NCBI RefSeq assembly: GCF_021184025.1
Contig: NZ_CP036537.1
Coordinates: 2,294,001-2,358,000, forward strand
Reading direction: 5' to 3'
Length of the DNA: 64,000 nucleotides
Source of the DNA: Rhodopseudomonas boonkerdii
GTDB lineage: Bacteria > Pseudomonadota > Alphaproteobacteria > Rhizobiales > Xanthobacteraceae
Positions 7,542 through 14,704 of the stretch are shown piece after piece. The notes beneath the pieces were generated by a model. That model saw only the letters and a program-made list of their open reading frames with translations, had not been told where the DNA came from and did no database searches. How positions within the stretch are numbered: position 1 is the first letter of the stretch; every line of letters starts with the position of its first letter. A program made the translations under genes and the position numbers.

Positions 7542-8308
7542 AGCCCTACGCCCCAGGCCTTGGCCGTCTGCACGATCCAGTCGCGGTAGAGCGTCAGCGG
7601 CGTCACGCCGGTGAGGCCGCCGCAGCCGGCGGCGTTCCTGGCGGCGGTGGACCAGGAGATCACGCCGATGACGACGCTGCGGCCGTTCTGCTGCTGCAGC
7701 ACGGGGCCGCCTGAGTCGCCGGTGCAGGCGCCGATGCCGGGGCGCTCGTTATTGGTGGCGGGATCGAGCAGGCGGATCTGCAGCCGGCCGGGATGGCTGG
7801 TGGAGACGAGCTGCGCCGAACGCACCGTGCCGCCGCTCTTGCCGTCGCCGCGCGCGGCGACGCCGATGCCGGCGATGGTGTAGGCCTGCCCGGCCTCGAA
7901 CGGTTCGAGCGGAATGCCGAGCGGCAGAACGGACTTGCCGGGCAGGGGATCGCTCAGCTGCAGCAGCGCGATATCGGCGCTGGCGCGATGCGCCTTGATG
8001 CCCTGGGCGTTGAAACCGGGATGATCGGCGACGCGCTTCACCGCGAGCAGCCGCGGCTGCCGGTCCGCATCATATTGCACGATCTTGTAGCTCGCGCCCG
8101 GCGAGACGCAATGCGCGGCCGACAGCACGAGGGTGGGCGCGATCAAGGTGCCCGAACAGAAATTGCCGCGCGAGCCGACAATGGTGAGCACGCTGCGGCC
8201 GAGCGCATCACTGTCGACGCCGGCGCCGCCGACCAGCGCCTTCGCCGGCGCAATAAAAAACGACGACGCAAGCGCCATCAGCGCGAGCGCGCGACCTGTC
8301 TGAATCAT
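7538..8308 (-). CDS. Trypsin-like serine protease, exported (family S1)
   Basis: A 256-residue protein with an N-terminal signal peptide (ending near APAKA) and the full S1 catalytic triad: His66 in SAAHC, Asp112 in ADIALLQL and Ser199 in GDSGGP. Paired cysteines near the His and Ser sites could form disulfides, consistent with periplasmic or secreted action. It lies on the opposite strand between the capsid and connector genes, with its start facing the connector gene. That is an unusual place for a host-type protease, so it is probably an accessory insertion rather than a structural GTA part. Confidence 0.88.
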   Translation of the reverse strand: MIQTGRALALMALASSFFIAPAKALVGGAGVDSDALGRSVLTIVGSRGNFCSGTLIAPTLVLSAAHCVSPGASYKIVQYDADRQPRLLAVKRVADHPGFNAQGIKAHRASADIALLQLSDPLPGKSVLPLGIPLEPFEAGQAYTIAGIGVAARGDGKSGGTVRSAQLVSTSHPGRLQIRLLDPATNNERPGIGACTGDSGGPVLQQQNGRSVVIGVISWSTAARNAAGCGGLTGVTPLTLYRDWIVQTAKAWGVGL

Positions 8309-8380
8309 GGCGGAATGTCACCGCTGCGTCGCCGCGATGTCAATGCACCGATTTGTCCCATCCCATCTGCGGAGAGCCGC

Positions 8381-8941
8381 ATGTCCGCGATTCTGCTGAC
8401 ACCGCCGTCGCGCGAGCCGCTGACGCTGAGCGAAGCCAAGGCGTTCCTGCGTGTCGACCACGCGGATGACGACGCCGTCATCGCCGCGCTGATCGCGGCG
8501 GCGCGCGTTCATGTCGAAGCGATGACACGGCGCGCGCTGCTGGCGCAGAGCTGGCGCTTCGTGCTGGATGCGTGGCCGCGCCACGGCCGCTTCGCGCCGC
8601 GGATCGGGCCGCTGCGCGCGCTGATCGCGGCGCGCGTGTTCGATGCCGATGGCGCGGCGCGCGCGATCGATCCCGAGAGTTTCGTCGTCGACAGCGCGGC
8701 GAATGCGATCGCGGCACCATGTTTCGCGCTGCCGGCGCCGGGGCGGGCGCATGCGGGGATCGCGCTCGATGTGCATTGCGGCTATGGCGCCGACGCCAGC
8801 GACGTGCCGGAGGATCTGCGGCAGGCGCTGCGGATGCTGCTGGCGCACTGGTATGACAACCGCGTGGCGACGGCGGATGGCGCGCTGGCGCCGGCGGGCG
8901 TCGGCGCGCTGCTCGCGCCCTACCGGATGCCGGCGCTATGA
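8381..8941 (+). CDS. Head-tail connector / adaptor protein (GTA gp6-like)
   Basis: A 186-residue protein with the pattern of phage gp6-like connectors: the N-terminal LTLSEAKAFLRVDHADDDAVIAALI helices, then AARVHVEAMTRRALLAQSW and VPEDLRQALRMLLAHWYDNR. It would form the ring between portal and tail. The ATG at 8381 is preceded by GGAGAG. Its stop overlaps the next gene by ATGA (8938-8941), the start of a tightly packed run of head-tail genes. Confidence 0.87.
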   Translation: MSAILLTPPSREPLTLSEAKAFLRVDHADDDAVIAALIAAARVHVEAMTRRALLAQSWRFVLDAWPRHGRFAPRIGPLRALIAARVFDADGAARAIDPESFVVDSAANAIAAPCFALPAPGRAHAGIALDVHCGYGADASDVPEDLRQALRMLLAHWYDNRVATADGALAPAGVGALLAPYRMPAL

Positions 8942-9258
8942 AAAATCCCGGCCGCATGAAGACGCGTCTCGTCATCGAGGCGCCGCTAGACAGCGATGAC
9001 GGGCAGGGCGGCGTGGTGCGCAGCCATGTGCCGGTCGCCGCTGCCTGGGCGGCCGTCATGCCGGGCAGCATGCAGCATGGCGGCGAGGCCGACAGCGATG
9101 GCGCCGTGGTGCGGCTGCGCATCGTGCTGCGCAGCGGACACGGGCTGACGCTGCGGCATCGCCTGGTCGATGGCGACAGGATTTATCGCATCGACGCGCT
9201 CGGCGACAGCGCGGATCGCCGCTTCACCGAGATCCATGCCAGCTATCGCGTGACCTGA
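8938..9258 (+). CDS. Head closure / head-tail joining protein (GTA gp7-like)
   Basis: A 106-residue protein (MKNPGRMKTRLVIEAPLDSDDGQGG...) with the small beta-barrel pattern of SPP1 gp16-type head closure proteins: AWAAVMPG, VRLRIVLRSG and DRIYRIDAL. It probably seals the connector and docks the tail. It overlaps the connector gene by ATGA and sits 14 bases before the next gene. Confidence 0.85.
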   Translation: MKNPGRMKTRLVIEAPLDSDDGQGGVVRSHVPVAAAWAAVMPGSMQHGGEADSDGAVVRLRIVLRSGHGLTLRHRLVDGDRIYRIDALGDSADRRFTEIHASYRVT

Positions 9259-9272
9259 CCAAGGAGTGTCCG

Positions 9273-9683
9273 ATGCCCGCTGCCCATGTGGCGCTGCGTG
9301 CGGCCGTGCATGCGGCGCTGAAGGCCGACACCGCGCTCATCGCCGTGCTCGGCGGCGCGCGCGTGCATGACGAAGTGCCGCGCGATGCCGCGTTTCCCTA
9401 TGTGACGCTGGGCGACGCCCGCATCACCGATATGTCCACCGACGACGGCGAGGTGCAGGAACATCAGCTGGTGCTGCATGCGTGGTCGCGTCAGGGCGGA
9501 CACAAGGAGGCGCATGTGATCGCCGGCGCGCTGCTCGCCGCGCTCGACGACGCGCCGCTGGCGCCGGCGGGGCATCGGCTGGTCAATCTGCGCTTCGCCG
9601 TGGCGGATATCCGCCGCGAGAGCGATGGCCGCACCTATCACGCGGCGGTGCGCTTCCGCGCCGTCACCGAACCTTTGAGCTGA
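9273..9683 (+). CDS. DUF3168 tail terminator-like protein (GTA gp8-like)
   Basis: A 136-residue DUF3168 protein: ALRAAVHAALKADTALIAVLGGARVHDEVPRDAAFPYVTLGD at the start and a RRESDGRTYHAAVRFRAVTEP end. The family ends the tail tube and joins it to the head in GTA-like particles. AAGGAG lies just upstream of its ATG. Order and size match the Rhodobacter GTA series. A family A repeat follows before the tail tube gene. Confidence 0.87.
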   Translation: MPAAHVALRAAVHAALKADTALIAVLGGARVHDEVPRDAAFPYVTLGDARITDMSTDDGEVQEHQLVLHAWSRQGGHKEAHVIAGALLAALDDAPLAPAGHRLVNLRFAVADIRRESDGRTYHAAVRFRAVTEPLS

Positions 9684-9713
9684 TCACCGTCGCAGGCGAC
9701 GGAGCTCGTTACG

Positions 9714-9763
9714 GTCCCGGTTCTGCGAAGCAGCGCGAAGAGCGCTGCATCGCGCCCGGGACA
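9714..9763. repeat. Palindromic repeat family A, short copy 2
   Basis: A 50-base form with GTCCCGGTTCTGCGAAGC on the left and GCATCGCGCCCGGGAC on the right, lying between the tail terminator and tail tube genes. It could form a hairpin inside the operon transcript. Confidence 0.7.
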
Positions 9764-9783
9764 TATCAATGGGGGAGCACGAG

Positions 9784-10191
9784 ATGGCCGCACAGAAAGG
9801 CAAGGATCTGCTGCTGAAGATCCATGACGGCACGGCTTACGTGACGGTGGCGGGGCTGCGCAGCCGGCGCATCGCCTTCAACGCGGAGCTGGTGGACATC
9901 ACCCATGCCGAGTCCGTCGACCGCTGGCGTGAGCTGCTGGCCGGCGCCGGCGTGCGCCGCGCCTCGCTGTCGGGGCGCGGGCTGTTCAGGGACGCTGCCT
10001 CCGATGCGCTGGTGCGGCAGCATTTCTTCGACGGCACGATCGGCAACTGCCAGATCGCGGTGCCGGATTTCGGCAGCATCACCGGCCTGTTCCAGATCGC
10101 CAGCCTTGAATTCGCGGGCGAGCACAATGGCGAGCTGACGTTCGACATCGCGCTGGAATCGGCGGGGCCGCTGGTCTTCGCGGCCGCATGA
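9784..10191 (+). CDS. Major tail (tube) protein (GTA gp9-like)
   Basis: A 135-residue tail tube protein with the characteristic MAAQKGKDLLLKI start, then VTVAGLRSRRIAFNAELVDITHAES and a GLFQIASLEFAGEHNGELTFDIALESAG end. The start at 9784 is chosen because GGGGGAG (9771-9777) lies six bases upstream; an ATG at 9769 would add five residues. It polymerises to form the tube through which DNA passes. Confidence 0.9.
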   Translation: MAAQKGKDLLLKIHDGTAYVTVAGLRSRRIAFNAELVDITHAESVDRWRELLAGAGVRRASLSGRGLFRDAASDALVRQHFFDGTIGNCQIAVPDFGSITGLFQIASLEFAGEHNGELTFDIALESAGPLVFAAA

Positions 10192-10201
10192 GGAGGCGAT
10201 C

Positions 10202-10519
10202 ATGGCGAACCGGCATCGCGGCGAGATCGCTGCGGAGCTCGGCGGGCGGAGCCGCACGCTGGTGCTGACGCTCGGCGCGCTGGCGGAGCTGGAGAGCGCG
10301 TTCGGCGCTGACGATCTCGTCGCGCTGGCGGAACGCTTTGGCGCGGGGCGGCTGGCGGCCCGCGATCTCGTCGCCATCATCGGCGCGGGGCTGCGCGGCG
10401 CCGGCGAGGTCGTCAGCGATGACGAGGTGGCCGCGATGACCGCGAGCGGCGGCGCCGCCGGCTTCGTCGCCATTGCCGCGGATCTGGTCGCAGCGACGTT
10501 CGGCGAGATTGCGCGATGA
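10202..10519 (+). CDS. GTA gp10-family tail chaperone-like protein
   Basis: A 105-residue helical protein (MANRHRGEIAAELGGRSRTLVLTLGALAELESAFGADDL...) that matches the gene-transfer-agent gp10 family, thought to act as a tail assembly chaperone in the position equivalent to phage G/GT proteins. GAGG precedes the start by a few bases. The stop overlaps the next start (ATGA at 10516-10519). Confidence 0.83.
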   Translation: MANRHRGEIAAELGGRSRTLVLTLGALAELESAFGADDLVALAERFGAGRLAARDLVAIIGAGLRGAGEVVSDDEVAAMTASGGAAGFVAIAADLVAATFGEIAR

Positions 10520-10719
10520 CGCCGTTTCCCTGGCAGGCGGCGATGCAGATCGGCTTCGGCGTGCTGCGGCTGTCGCCGGAGGCGTTCTGGCGGATGACGC
10601 CGCGCGAACTGGCGGCGGCGATGACGATGCTGCGCGGCGCGATGCCGGAACCGATCGACCGCGCGCGGCTGGACGACATGATGCGGCGGTTTCCCGATCG
10701 CGAGGTGGATCATGAGTGA
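10516..10719 (+). CDS. Small GTA tail assembly protein (TIGR02216/rcc01693-like)
   Basis: A 67-residue protein with the diagnostic FPWQAAMQIGFGVLRLSPEAFWRMTPREL segment in its first half (residues 4-32) and a charged C-terminus. It overlaps both neighbours, as in other GTA clusters. It is likely a tail chaperone partner of gp10 that loads the tape measure. Confidence 0.85.
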   Translation: MTPFPWQAAMQIGFGVLRLSPEAFWRMTPRELAAAMTMLRGAMPEPIDRARLDDMMRRFPDREVDHE

Positions 10720-11245
10720 GATTGACGATCTCGATGCCGCCGCTGCGCGCGTCGATGGGCTGAAGGCGAAGACCGTCAATCTCACGGCTGCCGCGGCCAC
10801 GTTTGCCAAGACGATGACGCAGGCCTTTGCGTCGTCGAGCGCGAGCGGGCAGAAATTCGACGACGTGCTGAAAACGCTGGCGGGCAGGACGATGTCGCTG
10901 GCGTCGAACCCGACCACGGGTCTCGCCAGCGGGCTGCAAGGCATCGTGTCGAGTCTCACGGGCAGCGCGAACAACGTCAAGGCGTTTGCTGCCGGCGGCA
11001 TCATCGGGACGCCGAGCTACTTTCCGATGGCCGGCGGCACCGGACTGGCCGGCGAGGCCGGGCCGGAGGCGATCATGCCGCTGCGGCGTGCGAGCGACGG
11101 CAGTCTCGGCGTCGCCGCGCAGGGCGGCGGCAGCGTGATCCATGTGCAGATCGCGACGCCGGATGCCGAGAGCTTTCGCCGCTCGGAGAGTTACGTCACC
11201 GGCCAGATTGCCCGCGCGGTGGCGCGCGGCCAGCGCAGCCTGTAG
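10712..11245 (+). CDS. Short tape measure protein (GTA gp11-like)
   Basis: A 177-residue protein overlapping the previous gene by 8 bases. The N-terminal half is helical (AAARVDGLKAKTVNL, SSASGQKFDDVLKTL). The C-terminal half has the hallmark AAGGIIGTPSYFPM and GLAGEAGPEAIMPLRR found at the end of lambda-like tape measures. It is very short for this role, as in GTA particles with stubby tails; no frameshift is evident. A family B repeat follows. Confidence 0.85.
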   Translation: MSEIDDLDAAAARVDGLKAKTVNLTAAAATFAKTMTQAFASSSASGQKFDDVLKTLAGRTMSLASNPTTGLASGLQGIVSSLTGSANNVKAFAAGGIIGTPSYFPMAGGTGLAGEAGPEAIMPLRRASDGSLGVAAQGGGSVIHVQIATPDAESFRRSESYVTGQIARAVARGQRSL

Positions 11246-11254
11246 CGCTGCTGT

Positions 11255-11384
11255 CCCTCATGGTGAGGAGACCTAGCGGCGCAACCGCGCCGCTGGAAGC
11301 GTCGTCTCGAACCATGACCTCGCCTGGCTCGGAGTGTGCGGCCATCCTTCGAGACGCCGCTACGCGGCTCCTCAGGATGAGGGA
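11255..11384. repeat. Palindromic repeat family B, copy 1
   Basis: Starts CCCTCATGGTGAGGAG and ends CTCCTCAGGATGAGGG, with the inner arms GTCTCGAACCATGA and CATCCTTCGAGACG. Other copies lie at 19635, 19941, 20248 and 22526. It fills the gap between tape measure and DUF2460 genes. Confidence 0.75.
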
Positions 11385-11503
11385 CGGAGAATCGAGATCC
11401 TGAGCTGAACGGGCATTGTTCCGAGCAAAAGCAGCCGAAAACCACCTCGACCGCTTTATGAGTCAGCCTCTCCGGATGAGGGGGGAGAGTATGGGGAGCG
11501 AAG

Positions 11504-12130
11504 ATGAACAGCTTTCACGAGGTGCTGTTCCCGCTCGACATCGCGCTGAAGAGCGCGGGCGGGCCGGAACGCCGCACGGAGATCGTCTCCTTCGGCTCCG
11601 GCCGCGAGGAGCGCAACGCGCGCTGGGCGCATTCGCGCCGGCGTTACGACGCCGGCTATGGGATCAAGACACTGGACGCGCTGCGCAGCGTGGTGGCGTT
11701 CTTCGAAGAGCGGCGCGGGCGGCTGCATGGCTTTCGCTGGCGCGACCGGCTCGACCAGATCTCGGGTCTCTCCGGCATCACACCACTCGATCAGGGCATC
11801 GGCACCGGCGACGGTGTACGCCAGGTGTTTCAATTGACGAAGACATATGGCGGGAATTTCGCGCCTTATCATCGCGTGATCGACAAGCCGGTGGATGGCA
11901 GCGTGCGGGTGGCGGTGAATGGCGGCGAATTGCTGCCGCCGATGTTCAGCTGCGATGCGACGACCGGGCTGGTGACGTTCGCCGCGGCACCCGCGTCCGG
12001 CGCGGCGGTTACGGCCGGCTTTCGTTTCGATGTGCCGGTGCGGTTCGATACGGATTATCTCGAAGTCGATCTGTCGGCCTTCGCGGCCGGGGCGATCCCG
12101 AAGATTCCGCTGGTGGAGATCCGGATATGA
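11504..12130 (+). CDS. DUF2460 distal tail protein (GTA gp12-like)
   Basis: A 208-residue DUF2460 protein: FHEVLFPLDIALKSAGGPERRTEI at the start, RRYDAGYGIKTLDAL, GFRWRDRLDQIS and a PVRFDTDYLEVDL ending. The family forms the distal tail ring at the tube-baseplate junction. GGGGAGCGA lies just upstream of the ATG at 11504. It overlaps the hub gene by ATGA. Confidence 0.9.
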   Translation: MNSFHEVLFPLDIALKSAGGPERRTEIVSFGSGREERNARWAHSRRRYDAGYGIKTLDALRSVVAFFEERRGRLHGFRWRDRLDQISGLSGITPLDQGIGTGDGVRQVFQLTKTYGGNFAPYHRVIDKPVDGSVRVAVNGGELLPPMFSCDATTGLVTFAAAPASGAAVTAGFRFDVPVRFDTDYLEVDLSAFAAGAIPKIPLVEIRI

Positions 12131-13023
12131 GAGCGATCCCGTCGGCATTGCAGGCAAGACTCGACAGCGGCGTCACCACGCTGGCGCAGGCGTGGAAGCT
12201 GACGCGGCGTGATGGTGTCGTCTTGGGATTCACCGATCACGATCGCGATCTCGTCTTCGACGGTGTCGTCTTTCGCGCCGGTACCGGCTTTGCGGCGTCG
12301 GAGGCGGCGGGGCGTTTCGACCTGTCGGTGGAGGGCGGGGACATCGCGGGAGCGCTGGACGGCGATGGCCTCGACGAGGCCGATCTCGCGGCCGGAAAAT
12401 ACGACGCCGCGGAGATCGAGACCTGGCTGGCGGACTGGAGCGATGTGTCCCTGCGCGTGCTGACGGCGCGCGGGCGGCTCGGCGAGGTGAAGCGCGAAGG
12501 CATCGCCTTCATCGCGGAAATCCGCGGTCTTGCCGATCTGCTCGCGCAGGAAAGCGGCCGGCTTTATACGGCAACATGCAGCGCCGATCTCGGCGACGCA
12601 CGTTGCCGGATCGATCTCGGCGATCCCTCGCGGCGCGGATACGGCACCGTCGATGCATTGCTCGGCACGTCGGTCTTCGTGACGGGAGGCCTTGCGGGCT
12701 TTGCCGGTGGCTATTTCACGGCAGGACGGCTGAACTGGACCGGCGGCGCCAATGCCGGGCTTGCCATCGAAGTGAAGCAGCATCGCGCCGATGACGGCGA
12801 GGTGATGTTATCGCTCTGGCAGGCGATGCCCGAACCCGTCGCGGTGGGGGACACCTTCGTTGTCACCGCCGGCTGCGACAAGACGCTGGCGACCTGCCGC
12901 GATCGTTTTGCCAATGTCGATAACTTCCGCGGCTTCCCGCATATGCCCGGCAACGATTTCATCATGAGCTATCCGCTGCCCGGCACGCTGTCGCAGGACA
13001 GCGGCGCATCGCTGTTCGGTTGA
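12127..13023 (+). CDS. DUF2163 baseplate hub protein (GTA gp13-like)
   Basis: A 298-residue DUF2163 protein: LAQAWKLTRRDGVVLGFTDHDR at the start, then a C-terminal GCDKTLATCRDRFANVDNFRGFP and PHMPGND. Four cysteines (151, 160, 250, 257) are arranged as CSADLGDARC and CDKTLATC, like the iron-sulfur-binding cysteines of lambda gpL-type hub proteins, so a bound cluster is plausible. It forms the central baseplate hub below the tail ring. Confidence 0.9.
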   Translation: MRAIPSALQARLDSGVTTLAQAWKLTRRDGVVLGFTDHDRDLVFDGVVFRAGTGFAASEAAGRFDLSVEGGDIAGALDGDGLDEADLAAGKYDAAEIETWLADWSDVSLRVLTARGRLGEVKREGIAFIAEIRGLADLLAQESGRLYTATCSADLGDARCRIDLGDPSRRGYGTVDALLGTSVFVTGGLAGFAGGYFTAGRLNWTGGANAGLAIEVKQHRADDGEVMLSLWQAMPEPVAVGDTFVVTAGCDKTLATCRDRFANVDNFRGFPHMPGNDFIMSYPLPGTLSQDSGASLFG

Positions 13024-13045
13024 CGTCGTCGTTGGAAACGCGGTC

Positions 13046-13498
13046 ATGACATCCTCGATCTCCAGGGCGGCCATCGTCGCCGAGGCGCGCGACTGGATCG
13101 GCACGCCCTATCGTCATCAGGCTTCGCTCAAGGGGATCGGCTGCGATTGCCTCGGTCTCGTGCGCGGGGTCTGGCGCAACTGCGTCGGCGCCGAGCCGGA
13201 AACGCCGCCGCCCTACGCGCCCGACTGGGCGGAGGCGCGCGGCGAGGAGGCGCTCGCGGCAGTGGCATGCCGGCATCTCGTCGCGGTGAAGCCGGATGCG
13301 TTCGATGCCGGCGATGTGCTGCTGTTCCGCTGGCGCGACGGCTGCGTCGCCAAACATGCGGCGATCGCGACCGACGACGGCACGATGATCCACGCCCATG
13401 ACGGAGCCGTCGTCAGCGAAGTCGCGCTGGCGCCGTGGTGGCGGCGAAGGCTGGCATTCGCATTTCGGTTTCCGGAGCGAGTTGAAGACGATTGTTGA
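13046..13498 (+). CDS. NlpC/P60 peptidase, tail-associated (GTA gp14-like)
   Basis: A 150-residue NlpC/P60 cysteine peptidase with WIGTPYRHQASLKGIGCDCLGL (likely nucleophile Cys35), His104 in VAKHAAI and a second His region (IHAHDG). In GTA and phage tails it cuts recipient peptidoglycan during DNA entry. It lies 22 bases after the hub gene, in the standard position before the large tail-tip gene, here separated from it by the HicA/HicB-like pair. Confidence 0.9.
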   Translation: MTSSISRAAIVAEARDWIGTPYRHQASLKGIGCDCLGLVRGVWRNCVGAEPETPPPYAPDWAEARGEEALAAVACRHLVAVKPDAFDAGDVLLFRWRDGCVAKHAAIATDDGTMIHAHDGAVVSEVALAPWWRRRLAFAFRFPERVEDDC

Positions 13499-13589
13499 TT
13501 TCTCGTAGAGGTCGTATTTTGCAATTTTTGCACCCTTGAGGATGCCGATGAGTCGAACTCATCTCCCGTGCCATTTTCTGTGCCTTTCG

Positions 13590-13617
13590 TTGACATATGT
13601 CAACGGCGCGCTATAGT
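13590..13617 (+). promoter_or_regulatory. Sigma-70-type promoter with palindromic operator for the HicA/HicB-like pair
   Basis: TTGACA (13590-13595) and TATAGT (13612-13617) are separated by 16 bases, close to the consensus. The perfect 14-bp palindrome TTGACATATGTCAA (13590-13603) covers the -35 box, as expected for an autorepressor site. The DNA-binding partner encoded at 13861 is the natural candidate repressor. Confidence 0.6.
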
Positions 13618-13628
13618 TGCTGAAGCGC

Positions 13629-13874
13629 GTGAGCCGGCCGAAGCACATCAGCAAAGAGGTCGAGGCCGCAATCCTCTATGCGGAAGCGATGGGGTGGCGA
13701 TTCAGGAAAATGGGCCATTGGGGTCGGCTGTTTTGCGCGCACGCGGATCGCGACGGATGCGCCCAGCAAGTCAACGGAACGCCCAGGAGCGCAGAGAACC
13801 ACGCGAAGCAGATTCGACGGGCGGTCGAGAGGTGTCCTCACCAGCGTGAGCGGGGCAAGAATGAAGACGTTTGA
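13629..13874 (+). CDS. HicA-like small protein (putative toxin)
   Basis: An 81-residue basic protein starting at GTG 13629 (a TTG at 13617 would add four residues but overlaps the -10 box). The sequence AMGWRFRKMGHWGRLFCAH followed by a helical AENHAKQIRRAVERC end resembles the compact dsRBD-like fold of HicA mRNA interferases, which have GW...KGSH at the same place. The histidine in MGHWGRL could be the catalytic one. It overlaps the following gene by 14 bases. The family assignment is by pattern only. Confidence 0.5.
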   Translation: MSRPKHISKEVEAAILYAEAMGWRFRKMGHWGRLFCAHADRDGCAQQVNGTPRSAENHAKQIRRAVERCPHQRERGKNEDV

Positions 13875-14403
13875 ATTCAGCATCATCGCTTCCGGCGTCG
13901 ATCCCGATGCGGATGATTTTGGCGATCGCTTTTACGACGCCGGCTGCGATGATGCGCTGGTCGCTTTCCAGAAGGGGCATACGATCATCGATTTTGCGCG
14001 CGAGGCAGAGTCCCTGGCGCATGCCATTGCGTCGGCGGTCGAGAACGTGGTTGCTGCGGGAGCTATCGTCGACCGGATCGAGCCCGATCCGCTTGTGAAT
14101 CTATCGGATATTGCCGGGCGAACGGCACTTACCCGTGCTGCCATTTCAAAATATGCGAATGCTGCAGGTTCAAAGCGTTTTCCCGCGCCGGTCGCCCGCG
14201 TGACGTCCGATACGCCGCTATGGGACTGGGCCGAAGTGGCCGGCTGGATGGTCGCGCATAAGGGGCTGTCCGCCGACACGGCCATCGAAGCAGGGGTTGT
14301 GAAGGCTGCGAACATGGCCATCGAGCGAGGGGAGACCCATCTGCGCGATCGACTCCTGAAGCAGGCCGAGCGTGATCGCAAGATGTTTGAGGCGGCCGAC
14401 TGA
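13861..14403 (+). CDS. HicB-like antitoxin/regulator with helix-turn-helix
   Basis: A 180-residue protein. The N-terminal part (MKTFEFSIIASGVDP...AIASAVENVVAAGA) has a HicB-like beta-alpha layout. The helix-turn-helix is at about 80-100 (LSDIAGRTALTRAAISKYAN), followed by RFPAPVARVTSD and WDWAEVAGWM, common in predicted DNA-binding regulators. It overlaps the HicA-like gene and likely represses the shared promoter at 13590. A plain regulator without an antitoxin role is the alternative. Confidence 0.55.
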   Translation: MKTFEFSIIASGVDPDADDFGDRFYDAGCDDALVAFQKGHTIIDFAREAESLAHAIASAVENVVAAGAIVDRIEPDPLVNLSDIAGRTALTRAAISKYANAAGSKRFPAPVARVTSDTPLWDWAEVAGWMVAHKGLSADTAIEAGVVKAANMAIERGETHLRDRLLKQAERDRKMFEAAD

Positions 14404-14462
14404 ATTGAGCATCGGCGCGGAGTGCGGAATTCCTAGAGCAGTTCTTGCTTTCATGGAATCGT

Positions 14463-14605
14463 GTCCCGGACGCGATGCGGCATTCTTATGCCGCTTCGCA
14501 GAGCCGGGACCGCAACAAACGCCGAGCTTTGCACGGTCCCGGTTCTGCGCAGCAGCGTTGTCGGCGATGCCACGCATCGCCTGACGCTGCAGCGCGCCCG
14601 GGACA
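14463..14605. repeat. Palindromic repeat family A, full copy 3
   Basis: A two-armed element: GTCCCGGACGCGATGCGGCA ... GCAGAGCCGGGACC, then GGTCCCGGTTCTGCGCAGC ... GCGCCCGGGACAC. It occupies half of the 301-base gap (14404-14704) between the HicB-like gene and the tail-tip gene. A GCTCCGGCATGCCGGAGC hairpin follows at 14653-14670. Confidence 0.75.
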
Positions 14606-14704
14606 CGGTTCTATCAAGGTCAGAAAGACCCTCGCTTTTCGATCGCGCCAGAGCTCCGGCATGCCGGAGCTCTTTGCTTTTGCGCGTGCCACCGGGAATC
14701 TATC

